A stretch of 64,000 nt of DNA from Sarcocystis neurona. Lineage: Eukaryota > Apicomplexa > Conoidasida > Eucoccidiorida > Sarcocystidae. Position numbers and translations under genes: made by a program. The stretch lies in NCBI GenBank assembly GCA_000727475.1, contig KL647290.1, forward strand, positions 662,765 to 726,764. Direction: 5' to 3'. Below are positions 21,501-34,539 of this stretch, piece after piece (within the stretch, counting starts at the first letter, position 1; each line of letters opens with the position of its first letter). The notes under the pieces were generated by a model. The model was not told the DNA's origin. It did no database searches and saw nothing but the letters and a program-made list of their open reading frames with translations.

Positions 21501-24500
21501 GCAGAGAGCAAACTTTTGCTGCACGTGACACTATATTGACAGGGTAGTACCGTGTGTATCACCACGCAAGTTTCAGGGGGTAATGACTTCCTAAGACGAA
21601 CAGTTAACTGTAGGTGACCCTCTGGCCTCCCCTTGATACTGCAAGGCGAACGCGTGGTCTGCACTGCCACTTATTTTTTTTAATACTTTTTGACACGTGC
21701 CACGTTTCCCCTTCAATGTACTTCATCGTGCACGATGATGTGCATCATCATGCACACATGATGATGTGCATCCGCTGAGCATCGTAGGCACTACGTGAAT
21801 CGCCTTCAGCCTGCATGTCTCCGTTGGGTTGAGCAGTTCGCTCCGTGTGAGTGCCGTACAGACACTCTTCCCGTGCGTCCCCTTCCTCCCCGCGCGTCCC
21901 ACAGCTACGATGTTAAAGTGTGTACCTGTATTTTTGTTGTGTGCGTGTGTGCAGCATGTGCCCGTGTACTTACAGGTACTCCGCAGTTTCTGGCGAGTGC
22001 TTGCATGGCAGTGCGTCTCGTTTGCCTTCCTATTCTATCTGAGGGCCCTTATAGATGACGGTAGGCCTACAAGTTTGAAGCAACTCGCACGCGCGAAACA
22101 AAGATGACAGAGCACGCCCCTAGATCGTCTCTCTTCCACTGCTGCGCCCTACTAGCGAAACCTCAAGTTTGTGCGGTAGTGGCGGTCGCATTTCTTGCTC
22201 TTATCACGAGAAAGGTTAACATACGTATTTATATTGTGGACCTGGTCGACCTGTTTTCAGAAGCAGCAGATGTGGTCTCGACCTGTTGGAATCGAGCCCT
22301 CTTCACTTGCATAACCGTTCACGCGGTCGAGCCGCTTCTCGACCTGCTGCTTGCAAACTGGAGGGCACTGAGGAAGAAACATTTTTGGCGGTTCTTCCTT
22401 CAAGAAAACGTAGTCAACGTACTGCGTCTTGGCTTCTTTTCTACAGCTGTAGCAATCGTATTTCTTGAAGGTCTGCAAAGTTCTCTCTTTTCATGGAAAG
22501 GTGAGCTACGAGGTGAACAAGCTAAGTCCCAGGGAGAACATATGCCGTGAGCGCAGAAGCAGCAACTACAGAGGAATCACGTGGATAGTATAGAATGGCC
22601 TGAAAAGATATGGACTGATGTCTGTGCACTGCTCTGTCACAACGCTTCTCAGGAATGGTGGGGGCCGCGTACTCTATCTTCTATTTGGTCCACGGCCTTC
22701 ACTACTTTTTGTACGTACGCATCTCGGGAGCAATGCCGTTTTTCCACTTCCTCTGGAGACTGCCTCTCATCAGCAGCATTGCGAAGCCTGCTACGTTTAC
22801 AGGAAACACGCCACTTCTGGCTGAAGATTTGACGCATGTGGTAGGATCTACTTCGTCATTGGGACACGTCACTCCAACCTCGGCGTGAGTAGCAGGTTTT
22901 GCTCACCTTATCTCGAGTACCGATATGATGCACGGATAATAGCTGCGTCGCCGTCTGAAGCATCGTTTGTTCTGGCTCTACACAAACTGACACCCGCAGT
23001 CCTCTGCGCTGCTCTCAAACGTGGTAGAAGGTGTCTGCTCGGAGGCGCAAACTCCGAACCACATCCAGTTTTCCTTACCTGACGCGACGTCCAAGTCCTT
23101 CGACTCTCACCGTCTTCGTTCGGAAAAATCACTTGTTGCACTCTCGACTTTTCAGGTAAAATACGTCCTGTTTTGGCTCCCCATTGTAGCCGTCAAAGTG
23201 GCTTACTGGATGTTTCTCGTTGTGCCAGAATTGCTAGAAGCGGCCAAGCATATCGAAGCGGCCGTCGCCCGACCATTTCTGGTCGGCCCGATGGCCATGT
23301 CATTCGAAGAGAATCCTATTGTTTTACGGCTTGTACTGTGGACTCCAGCACTGCTGTTATGGGTGTTTGATTTACAAGTAAGTACCGAAGTTGTACCTAA
23401 AATGTGACGTGTCTGCAAGAGAAGGAAGCAGCGTCATGCACTATCACCTACAGGGACTACGAGTCTTCGTTTTCTGCTTCGCGCAATACAGATTTTCTTT
23501 ATCTTGAGCGGGGCAGTGTATGGGAGTCTTGAGGGATGCTGGAGACGGGTAGGATTTTTCAAAAGTACACGGAAAATTCAGAAGAGGCTTCTTCCCGTCC
23601 TCTCCTCTGTCCCCATATTCAAGCCATCCCCGATGTACACGGCAGGAGATGAACCAGAGGGTACGTTTGTGGAATAACATGAACGACCTCATTGCGACGA
23701 AGTCTTCAGCACAGCCTGTTCGTGATTGGCTCGCAAGAATTTTCATCGCAGCCTATTAATCACATTCGGAGAGCACGTTTACCAAGAGGTTCTCCTGGGT
23801 ACGCATCCGCGGGCATACACTTTTAAGCACGGAGCCAACTGTGACTGGCTTATTCACACGCTACTACTTCACTTTTCAAAAGATTCGTGACACTCCTGCG
23901 CTGCTGCTTGTGGTTTTGTTAACTGCAAAGATTCGAAATGCAACGCTTTCGCGTTTTCACACGTGAATCGTGAAACGAACGTGAACGGACCTATAGTGAC
24001 ACGCGCCTTTTCCAGGGCGGAATCGAATCACATTGATAACAGCAATCCATTAGGAGTCTCTCCACCTCCCCAAAAAAGTACAACTAAGATTCAATATCAG
24101 AATTGTTCCGACCCTTACAAAAACATGGTAAGACCGCTTTTTTGCCGGTAAATAGGCTACAATCGAAAGCTGCATTTCACTGAATGCAGACGCCTTTAGC
24201 GCGAGGTGCTTGATCCACGATGTTCGAGCTCTATACGCATCCCGTGTCCCTGACCCCTTGTTTCTTCTGTGCGACTGCAGGTCCCCCTTCTTAGAACAAA
24301 GTCGCTCGCTAAGTAGGGATTCGGCCAGAGTGCACAACTCTTTTCCCCAGCTGCCATCTGCAAAAGGAAACAGTTCGAGAGAACGGGTATACTTGATTGT
24401 CTCACCGTGCACTGGCACAGTTGAAGAGTCTGTTTTCTTGCTCTGTGCTTTCGCAGTCGGCTGCTGCCGGGGCAATCTGTCGATGAGACAGCAATGGCGA

Positions 24501-27500
24501 GAAAAAGATTTGGCTTTCTCTGGAACGAGGTTGTGTACAGCTGGAGACAAGAAGATATCATATCCAACGCGGAACTGGGACTGTTGCTTTTCAATGAGTT
24601 GCCCCTAATTGATATTCCAAATGACGACTGGTCTGTAACGGTGAGAAGAGTGTGGGAAGTCACAGAGCCTACTCAGAAACATTCTCTGTCGTCTGCCAGA
24701 GATCGCGGCTTTACGGCAGGGCCTTCCTCTCTGTGCGCAGTGGCCGCCAGCAACAGTAGCCAGCAGTCTTCATAAGACACTGTATGGTGGTGCATAAAAG
24801 ACGCAGGAGTCGTCATGCAAGGCTTGTCGTTCTGTTGAGTTTGCAGCGCTTGGACAGGAAGCAAAGCTTCGTCCAATGGGAAAAATCCACCTTTCGCCTG
24901 CCGGTGTACTGCTATTGTGACGTCGTCCTCGGCTTTTTGAAGAAATGCGAACTATTCCACCACCAAATGAAAGACGAAATAGCGCGGTTTACCTCGAAGA
25001 AAGCGGCTGCGGCACACTTCTTCCGTGAGCACGTTTCCGATGACCCCCATCATCAGGACCCCAGGCAAGTCAACAATCTTCCCATCCCTGACGAAGCGAG
25101 GCCCTCCTCGTCAACAGTTGAAGCCGGGGTCACACGAGGCGTCACAATTTTTTCTTCACACAGTACAGCAGGAAGAGAAACGTCAGTGTAATTTTACTTG
25201 AGTGTAGCCCGGATGCTCATTTTTGTGTATCAGGTTTAAGGACAGCCTGCACATTGAGGCAGGAGCTGAAATTGCTGAGGCGCTTTTTTTGTACCTGTCT
25301 CGCTATTTCGAAAAAGGCGTGGACCTTGTGGATACGATCGTAGATCTATGGAACTGGGTAAGGCTGGTACCTCCTTGAGAGACTGCTAGATGACTCGGGC
25401 GACCTGGAACGTGACAGTCTGTTGGTCTTCTTCTTTCTCTTGCGGCACACTGGTACAATATCCTTTCCAAATGACTGTACGTTCTATAGTGCCTCCGGTT
25501 CTCCTTGCAGTTGAGTAACCACACGTGGCCTAGTCCCAGGCAATCTCAGCTGGTACAAGATGCTTTTTTGCATACTCTCAACTCTCCTTCAAGCCTTGCC
25601 TGGTGTAAATCCACTATGTTCAAGCACAAAAATTAACGGGTGGCAGCTGTAGAAGACGCGCTTTAGATCGCCACAGTCAGCGTCTTGTGTCGAGCACGTC
25701 GGTGAACTTTTCTATGTGTGGCCTTCCGGTAGTGAGACGGTGGGAAAATTAGAAGGTTTCTGGTGCCCCCACGCTAATAATATGTGCCCCCGTTCACAAG
25801 TGGGTGAAACGTCCTCCACCGTTTCTTCTGTGGCGCTGCAGATCAAGGAAGACGGGTCTAGGCTGCTTTGGATCAGCATGATTTCATTGAAAGAACTAGC
25901 CGCCGTCCTCGAGCAGCTTTTCAGCACTTTGCAGAGCTGCGGCACATGGGGAGACAAGGAGCACGGCCGTCTTGAAAGGATCAACGTGATCCTTGAACAG
26001 GTAAGAGCTCCGTAAGATTATGGTAACGACAGTTAGGAGCCTTGCAACAGACTAAAGCCCGGTCGGACGACAACGTCGTAAGGGGGGGCCTGCGTTGCAC
26101 TAAAGCCAAGCAGTTTCGTTCAGCAGGCTGCTGGATACCAATGTATTTCACAATTTGTGTGTATGTGTGTTTTCTGCTGTTAAACTACATTACGGGCAGC
26201 GCTTGTCGATGTTGATAGAGCTGCCGACAGATGATCCAGTAGCTGCAGAGAATGAAACGTTACCCGAAGAGATCAAGGAGTATCTATCAAGCATCAAGAA
26301 GTGTTTTAACTCCATGCGGACTGGCTCTTTTCCCTCGATCTATCCGCAACCTGTCGACGTAGAGGAGGTCAACGCAATGATTCGCTACCTACAAATTGTA
26401 ATGAGTCACACCCGCCAATTGCATCTTGTGGAACATGGCAACATTGAGGAAGGAAGAAGTAGGGAAACGCTGTCGTAGTATTTCCAGCCTATGTATGTCA
26501 AACACAGCTCGCACTGGTGACGCCCGCTTTCAACCTCCGGAATGAAGACTATACAGTTTCAGATTTGGCTGCACATAATTGTTTGCCTCGGATGCGGTTT
26601 TATTTTGTCTTGTGTCGCAACAGAGTTGCTTCCAATGACTACAGAGCAGATGGCGGAAGCACGGTGCCTACACAATCTTCTTAGCAAGGCAGATGGAGAC
26701 GTTGTCGTTGGTGGCGGACGTCTTGAGTTGGGTGAATCCGTGGCAAATGCTGACGCGAGGAAACAACTTGGGCGTGTTGAACATGCGGTGAAGCTCTACT
26801 TTCGTAGGGCCGCACGTATTCTACGAGCGAGCAATCCCTTCCTCGCCACTCCCGAGGCCGACAGACGGTCAGCATGCACAAACATTTTGACGCTGCCGCT
26901 GTGCCTACTATACACCCCACATCGCTGCTCGTGTGACCGAGGGCAACGAGTCAACCAAGGTGCTTCTCGTGCAGCCTGGAAAGTCACTATTACCACTTGA
27001 GACAACGGCAAGTAGATATGTCCACACACTAGTGTTTTTTGAAACGAGATGACTGGTAAAAATATTCTTCTTGTGTTCACGAGTAACAAGGCTACTCGGA
27101 CTCATGCTGGTCGATATGATGCTTTTGCAAAACAGGCTGAAACAATTTGCCAACTCGTTGCTGATGAAGATGCCCGGCTCGCCTGAAGTGCACAAGATGA
27201 TCTCCATGGTTACTCTCACTCCCTATTACAGGGAGGACACCGTTCTTGACGTACAAGTACGTGCGCAGGATATGCAGCCCTATATGTGAGTTCAAGCGTC
27301 TCTGCGCACTCTGTGTGGGCACCTTAAACTTGTTCGTCTGCAGTCAGTGGTGCTCCTGATGTCTTACTTCAGGATCTCGAGAAACCCACAGAAGAGGGAG
27401 TCAGCAAGATGGAGCTGCTCCGCAGTTTACATCCTCAGGAAATGGATCACTTTCTCGAGCGTGTCGACCGCGACAAGGATATGTTCACGATTCACCAGGA

Positions 27501-30500
27501 GCTGGAAAATAGAGTTGCTGACTCTCCTTTCGAGAGAAAACAAGCGATCAGAGAAGTCAGGAGGCAAATGCAGCAAAGTGGACTGTTGGAAAGGTAATTC
27601 TCGCAAAAAATATTAATCTGTGGCATAAGCGGTGACCTGCCGCCGCCTTTAACCCACATCCTGATGTCGCTGAAGTCATCTTCTTTTCTCCAGCCCATCC
27701 GGTGTTTGAAACGAACAGATACGACCGATTTTCCGAAGCACTGCAGGAGTGGGCCTCGTACAGGGGTCAAGTGCTGATGCGCACAGTGAGGGGAATGATG
27801 TACCACGAGCACGCCATCAAAATGCAGGTAGGTCGGGTTTACGCACTCACACCATTCCCACCCTCCCTACAACCGTTGTGACTTGAATAAACTCCTCTCG
27901 GTTTTGGTGTTTCCTCCACCAAAAAGCAGTGTGAGAGTAAGTGATCTTCTCGCGTGTAAAGGTGGTCCTTCACACGTGGTTGCAATTTTGCTACACTTTT
28001 ATGAGTAGGCCTACTTAGAGCAAATGAGCTACGCAAAACTACACCTGTCCCACGACCTGAACCGCTTGGATTTTGAACAACTGAAAGTGTTGAACTCTCC
28101 GGAGAGCGGGTTGTGGGAAGAAGTCCTTACCGTTCCACCTGCCTACGAGCTGTGTCCTGTTGTCACGGTAAGTACAATTTTTTCAATCCAAGGTAGAGTC
28201 GAGAAACCACAACTTGGCAGACACCATTGTCCTCCGCAGTGGTTTTGAATAGCGATTTCTAAACAAGTTAATCTTCTGACAGGCTATGGCAAGGCTTAAG
28301 TACCAGTACATCGTGGCCGCTCAAGAATTTGGAACGGACATCATAACCCAGCCGTCCCGTGAGAAAGCGATGACCGGGGAGCTGAGATCGCGACTTCTTC
28401 GGAAGCTCTGGATGCACAAAATCCTCTTCCGTTACCCTAGCCTACGCGTAGCGACAGTGGAAGCGGAGCGGGACAACCGCGGGGTCCCCACCGGCTACAA
28501 AGTGGGGAAACTGTACCGTTTATCTACAACGCCTGACTGCCTACGCCAATACGTTTGTGCACCAAAGCCGTACGTGCCTCGAGCACCAATGCATGCACCC
28601 ACTTACCAAAGACAAGTAGATCTTGACCCGCTCGACGCGGCTGAGATGCCAAAACCACACGCCAAGCACCTTCACATGCAGTTTGACCCAGAGGACGGTT
28701 CTAACCTTTCGGGAAACTTCACCATTAACACGCGAAGCGGAGGCAAAAGCTCCGGTTCTGCCTCGGAAAAAGATGCCGGAGACACCACTGGCAACGTGAA
28801 GAAGCAACAGCGCGAGAAGGATGGACCGGCAGGAGTTGAGAGTCATTCGCGCATAGATGCTGCCGATTTTACCTGTAAGGTAAAGGAAAGGAGGCCCCTT
28901 GACTCAGGGTTTCCGCGACAAACTCAAAATAACAATGAACATATGGTGGTCACTAGGCAGCAGCGTGTGCGTCCCCGATCCGCCGAAGACCGCAGTACTT
29001 TAAGTTTCGATGATGTCCAACCGGACGACTCCGGCGATGACAACTCTAAGCGAGTGAGGCAGTCGGGTAGAAAGCACAAGCACGCCCCCTTCTTCACAAC
29101 AAGCAGCTGCGGTGGAAACTTCCAGGCAGACGTTGCCAACTTAATTCAAAAAACTCACGCACACCGGGCGAAGGACCAGCAGGCGGCTGCTAGCATGCAC
29201 CGTCTCGTTCGGAAAATGACAGGGAAAGACCTGCGTCTCTCTTCTGAGATATGCTCCGATCACACACTGCGTTTTGGCACTTTGAGAGAGTCAGAGACCT
29301 ACGGTGTGGATCGACGTCTTGTCGCAACACGAAATTCAGCAACGCATTCTGCCGTACGAGGATCTGGTTCCCTCACGGGGTGTTCGAGCTTGGGCCGCGT
29401 TGCGCGCGTGACAAGCTTATACTCCAGCGCAGCTACTGATGTAGACAACGCGACTGTTTGGTGGAATCACGACGGAATCAGCTGCTCTGAAAGTCTTGGC
29501 CTGTCACCGACAGAGAATCCATACTTTGATGACGATGGGAGCACGGCTGACTGCAGCAGCGGAGAGGACATCACGGAATTCAGCGGGCACGCAGAGGACG
29601 CACAGCTGACGCTGCTCGCCTATCAGCATACACGTGAGCTTGCACGAGACCGAAACTCAGTAGTCACGTGGAAGTTGGCCTCCTCGATTGGTGCATGCGG
29701 ACTGTTGCAAAGCACGCCTGCACCTGAAATCCAGCGTGTCCGTGCAAGTGGTGTGACGTATACTGGAATTAAAAGGGGGGCTCACGCCTGTGATCGGTAT
29801 GTCTCCTCGACACAACCGCCAACTAGCAAACAGAGGAGACGCCACAGTATCATTTCGCTCTACCCCCTCAAACAGGCACCACCATGCTCTGCATACAAGA
29901 ACCCACCAGTGGGGCGGAACGTTACAGATGTAGGGAAAATACGTAACGTTCCTCGATTCATGAGGCCTAGGAAAATGCTGCGCCAGGGGCAGGTGGAGCA
30001 ACCAGGCGGGGAACACGCTACAAGGGAGTACGCTTCCAAGTGGGACAGAGACCATCTCGTGGGACCACGACGCAGTAGGCGTTTCTACATGGACGGAGTT
30101 CACGCCATTGAACCTTTGCACAGTTATTCAGTCTCCTGCGGGGCAAGAGCAGAAGAGTCTACGCGGTATCGTTCAGACAGTGTGGATTTACCGGAGCAAC
30201 ACACGAACACGACCAGCAGTGCGCGGACTTGCCGTAGAAGCAGTGTTGATGAGAGCACCAGACCTGGTAGTCCGCTCGCGTTTGCACGTCGAGTGGCCAT
30301 GTTTGAAGAGTATTTTAAAAAGAAAAAGAACAATGAGGTGTATGCCCGTCTGTATAAGAGAACAGCGCAGCGAGGGCGGCGACTACTACGACGAAACAAG
30401 CCTCTCATATGGCTTTCCAATAGAGGGCCGATGGGACTGCAAGCCATCTATACGCTACGTTTACCTTTGATTGTCGACGAGGACAAACAGCCGTGGGATA

Positions 30501-33500
30501 AGTACCCCTTCATTGGACCAGGGAAGCCCGAAAATCAGAACCACGCGATGGCCTTTACCAGAATGGAGACCTTGCAGGTGGTCGATATGAATATGGAAGG
30601 CTACTTGGAAGAAGCGCTGAAGCTGCGAAATCTGCTGCAGGAATTCGTCGCTCATCCGAGAGTGCGGATACTGGGTAAGGCCAAGAACGACGTAGCCAGC
30701 AGCTCGGGCCACATTCATGTATGTGTGGACAAAGCAGACTCTGTATACATCGCCAACGAAAGCCATTCCCAACAACTCATGTGGCAAGAAACTCACGGCG
30801 TACGACTGACCGCGTGTTGCCTTTTAGGTTTCAGAGAACATATTTTCACTGAGAACGTCTCCAGCTTGGCCAGTTTTATGGCTTTACAAGAAAATGTCTT
30901 TACCACAACCAACCAGCGTCTATACCACGAGCCTCTGCAAGTAAGCCAAGGACTCGAATTGGGACTGATACATGAAATTCACGTGACGTGCGTCATCATC
31001 TCGATAGGCCTTTATAAAGCAGTGAGGCTAAGACCTCTACTTTGTTTGCGCAGGTACGTATGCACTACGGTCATCCAGACGTGTTCGACCGCTTCTTTGT
31101 TCAAACATGCGGGTCCTGCTCGAAATCGTCGAAACAACTTCACTTATCGGAAGACGTTTTTGCCGGTTTCAACTGCACAGCCAGAGGCTATTCTGTTAGA
31201 CACGTTGACTACATTCAGGTAAGGGCGCGTGCACGTGAACTAGCCGGTCAGCGTGGAAGACCTTGACGTACTGAAGTTGCCTTCTCAGTTGCCATTGGCA
31301 CCCGAGTGGTTGTGCAATTAACATGCGGTTTCTTGTAGTGTGGCAAAGGCCGCGATGTAGGCCTACACCAAGTTGTCATGTTCGAGCGAAAAGTTGCCGG
31401 AGGGAATGCTGAACAAATGCTTAGCCGGGATGTCTGCCGAATGGCCAAAAACATGGACTTTTTCCGCCTCCTTTCCCTGTACTTCTCTGGGCCGGGATTC
31501 TTCTTTGGTGCTGTAATTCTCTTTCTGGCCGCCTACGTTACACTTTACGTCAAATGTTTTTTCTCATTCTCACGTAAGTTGAGCACTGAGTATGCAGCTG
31601 TGCAATTCGTGTTGCAGCAGAGGTAGCACACCCTTCTGCAGTACATGCGCGCAAGGACGCACAATAGACGCAAATACCCGGTAGTTCACCATTGTGTGCG
31701 TGTGCAGTCGGGTGTTGATTCTATTTGACAGAATATAGGTACAAAGGAGTGACAGAATCCGCACTCCGATACGTCGTGGCGCCTACTACTTATGTCCAGT
31801 TTCAACTTGGATTTCTCCTACTGCTTCCATTAATTGTTTGGCTCCTCGCGGAAAAAGGCATTTGGACAGCTATCTCCAGAATGGTGGACCTTATCTTGAA
31901 ATTTGCTGTCGCATACTACAACTTTATGAGTAAGAGAACCGGGTCGCCGTGAAGATATCCTCAGAGAAATCGTGTGCCGCGGCTTGTTGTTTTTCTTTTC
32001 TGCCCTTTGACGGAAGAATTCCAGATAAGACAGAAACAGTTCATGCCCACGAGTGCACGTCTGGCTTTGCTCTTCTTCACTTCTACACGTGTGTCCGTAT
32101 GCGTCCTACCATCGTGCTTTCTCGTTGTCTCTTCAGTTGGGACGAAAGCAATGATCATTGATCACGTGCTTTTGTACGGAGGCGCCAGATATCAGGAGAC
32201 GGGAAGAGGTTTCGTCGTTACCCATATGTCAATGAGAGAACTCTGGCAACTGTACTATTTCACGCACTTTTCCGTGGGACTCGAGATGACGTTTCTGCTG
32301 ACAGTCTACGCCCGGGTACGTTCTAGAAAAAGACGAATTTCCGGGACGGCAATTTTGAGGCACGGTAAAACATGTGCACAATTCTAGGCTAGACACATCG
32401 TCGTTCTTGGAAATGCTCGTGAAGGTGATGTGCAACTTTCCTTGCAGTTTTGCGGTTTCAACGCCGGAGTGTATTTCCTGGACACGTGGCCTCTATTTCT
32501 AATGGCCTTCTCCCTCTTGTACGTTCCGTTCCTCTATAATCCTTTGGGAATGTACTATCCACGATTGCTTGAGGACGTTACAGGCTGGCGTCAGTGGATG
32601 TCTTCCCGAGTAAGAAGTCCACCGCAGCTGAACGCGTGACAGTTACAGAATTTGAATGCGTACCGTCTTATTTTAGTTGTGTTGCACGTCTGAAAAACGA
32701 TTCTTCGCTCAGGTGTCGCTATAGAAGTGTGGTATGCGCTGCAGGACCTGCGCGACGAGAAGAATTCTTGGTACGCGTGGTGGCGAGCAGAAATGGAAGG
32801 AAGATGTAATATTGCGTGGCATCACCAACTGATCTTGACCGTGCGACTAATGCGGTTCTTGATAATATCTGTTGGCATGGTTTCCTGTGTGGCAATGTAA
32901 GCTCAGATTCGCCGGTAGAACAGTGTATAACCGACGATCGTAAGAGTGATCACGCACTGGTGTGCGGATCTTTTCTTCAGTGATATGCACAGTGGTGCGT
33001 TGTGTTCTGCTATCAGGACAATAAAAACGTCGGACATGGACTGTGTCGTGTATCTTTTCGGAACAGCTGGTTGTCTTCTATTTTTAATAATTTTTCTCGA
33101 CGACTTGAAGCTTGCAAGTCCGAACTGGAATAGGGCACTTTCGGTGACTATATGTTTATCCGGCGCATTCGTTATTGGCTGGCTCCTTGCAACGGAACGT
33201 ATTACTCTGTCCGTCCTTGTCACGTCGTCGACGGCCTTTCTAATCTTCTCTTATGGACTTCTGGAAATTAGTTTTGTGATTCTCGGGAGATGGGCTGTTC
33301 GAAACGACGTTCTCGCCGAAGCTGCGCGGTAATACTACGCTCGTACGCTCGCACATGAAGAACAGCGGCAGCTGTGCGGCTCGTGGAACTTGAGAACCGT
33401 AAATTTTTCAGATATGGTTGCGCTGCGTGCAGGGCATTCCATTATTTGGCGGGCTTTTTCGTCTTCTGTGTCCCCGTACTACTATCCGGATTTACTCTGA

Positions 33501-33613
33501 GCTTCCACAAAATTCAGACTCGGATTCTTTTCAACCCGCGTTTCGTGACGATCGTCAAGAGTGGGCTAGTACAACGCGCCGAGGTCACCAAAAAAGGACA
33601 TACGAAAAAGTGA
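18577..33613 (+). CDS. 1,3-beta-glucan synthase (FKS / callose synthase family), about 29 exons
   Basis: Multi-pass membrane enzyme that polymerises UDP-glucose into 1,3-beta-glucan; in coccidia this is an oocyst-wall polymer. Exons by GT-AG and frame: 18577-18885, 19543-19927, 20097-20328, 20824-21310, 21976-22060, 22156-22500, 22653-22710, 22827-22884, 23156-23377, 23492-23660, 24492-24640, 24847-25187, 25234-25357, 25842-26000, 26200-26397, 26626-26867, 27136-27256, 27373-27577, 27694-27827, 28021-28167, 28283-30940, 31054-31218, 31339-31573, 31732-31929, 32137-32315, 32448-32609, 32745-32896, 32981-33328, 33412-33613. Landmarks: ALFKLLWGEAFNLRHTPEFLC (FKS1 N-domain; plant LLIWGEAANLRFMPECLC), DDINEVFW, KYVLFW, QEDIISN, FANSLLMKMP, TLTPYYREDT, EWASYRGQVLMRTVRGMMY, GPGKPENQNHAMAFTR, FREHIFTENVSSLASF, MHYGHPDVFDRFF, KGRDVGLHQV, KVAGGNAEQMLSRDV, YGGARYQETGRGFVV, IQTRILFN. 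Uncertain: the start, exons near 22.7 and 24.0-24.5 kb, starts at 20097/20121 and 20824/20878, and the 46-base intron at 25188. AATAAA lies at 33821. Confidence 0.93.
21391..21560. repeat. Direct repeat in a glucan synthase intron, period 104
   Basis: A segment of about 55 bases starting TGTATCGCAG at 21391 recurs at 21495 (TGTACCGCAG), both ending in GCTGCACGTGACACTATATT. It sits in the 21311-21975 intron. Confidence 0.8.
21743..21766. other. Perfect 10-bp inverted repeat with 4-base loop
   Basis: CATCATCATG, loop CACA, CATGATGATG, inside a larger cluster of GATGATGTGCATC repeats (21734-21772) in the same intron. It could form a hairpin. Confidence 0.75.
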
Positions 33614-34539
33614 TGCGCACTGCGGATACTGCCTAGTCTCGTCAGAACAGTGGAAGACTATGTTTGGGTAGTGAAACGTTGTACAAACTGTGGTAGTTAG
33701 AAGGCAGTCGTAGAACCTGTTCACTCGAAAGCGTACTGAATAGTGTGCAGTGCGGGGTGCTGCTGTGAAAGCAGACAGGGGGCTGCTGGGAAAGCAGGCG
33801 CGGTGCTGCTGTAATATGCAAATAAACAGCTACGAACTGTAGTGTCAAATGAGGGAGTAAGAGATGCCAGCAAAGCCTGCTCTGGTTAAAGGCCTCTCTT
33901 GGAGTCGTTTGTGCTAATCTGACAGGGAGGGAATTGAGTCATATATTTGGAACAGATTCATCCGTTGGGGTTTAGCAAGACTTTGGTAACTGGAACTTGA
34001 CGGTGTACGGTTTGCATCCGTTCTGGCAATTATCTCATGGCTTCGGTCTCTGTAACGAAAGCAAACAGGAGAAAGAGGGAACTGGTCTCTTCGCAATACG
34101 ATAGCGTCTTTCAAATGCAAAAGCTTCTTCCTATTCAGAAAAATGGAATCATGCGTCGTCAGCCGACTCTCTGTCTTGTTAATCGCGAATGCTTAACAAT
34201 CTGAAAAGTTGTTCTGCTTTGTCGGCCCGTGTTGTGTGCGGCCCGCACTGAGCGCTACAACGGCTCAACTCCGTTTTGTGTAAGGGGGAATGTTCAGGTG
34301 CTCTTCCAGTACTCAACTGTGTCGTGCAGAAAATTTGCCCCTTTTCAATTAATGTGGAGGCTTCTTGCAACAGTTTCATCCTCTCAGAAGACGCTGGGTA
34401 GTCTGGAGGCGTGGGCCGTTTTTGGGTTCTACTTCCTGCAGAAGTGCACCTTGATCCAAGCTACGTAGCTTGCCCTGGCTGGTATTCCTTGTGACTTGAG
34501 CGAAACCTTATCAACAGATTCGCTGTGGGCCTTTAGTGC
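33614..34539. other. Convergent intergenic region
   Basis: Lies between the stop of the glucan synthase (+) and the stop of the CAP-domain gene (-). It holds a short triplicated GGTGCTGCTG(T/G)GAAAGCAG-like motif at 33757-33810 and AATAAA at 33821. I see no gene. Confidence 0.5.

Noticed and set aside
23156..33613. Treating the many short frames of 23-33 kb as separate small genes
   Set aside because: They align in order with one glucan synthase and join by GT-AG sites in matching phases.
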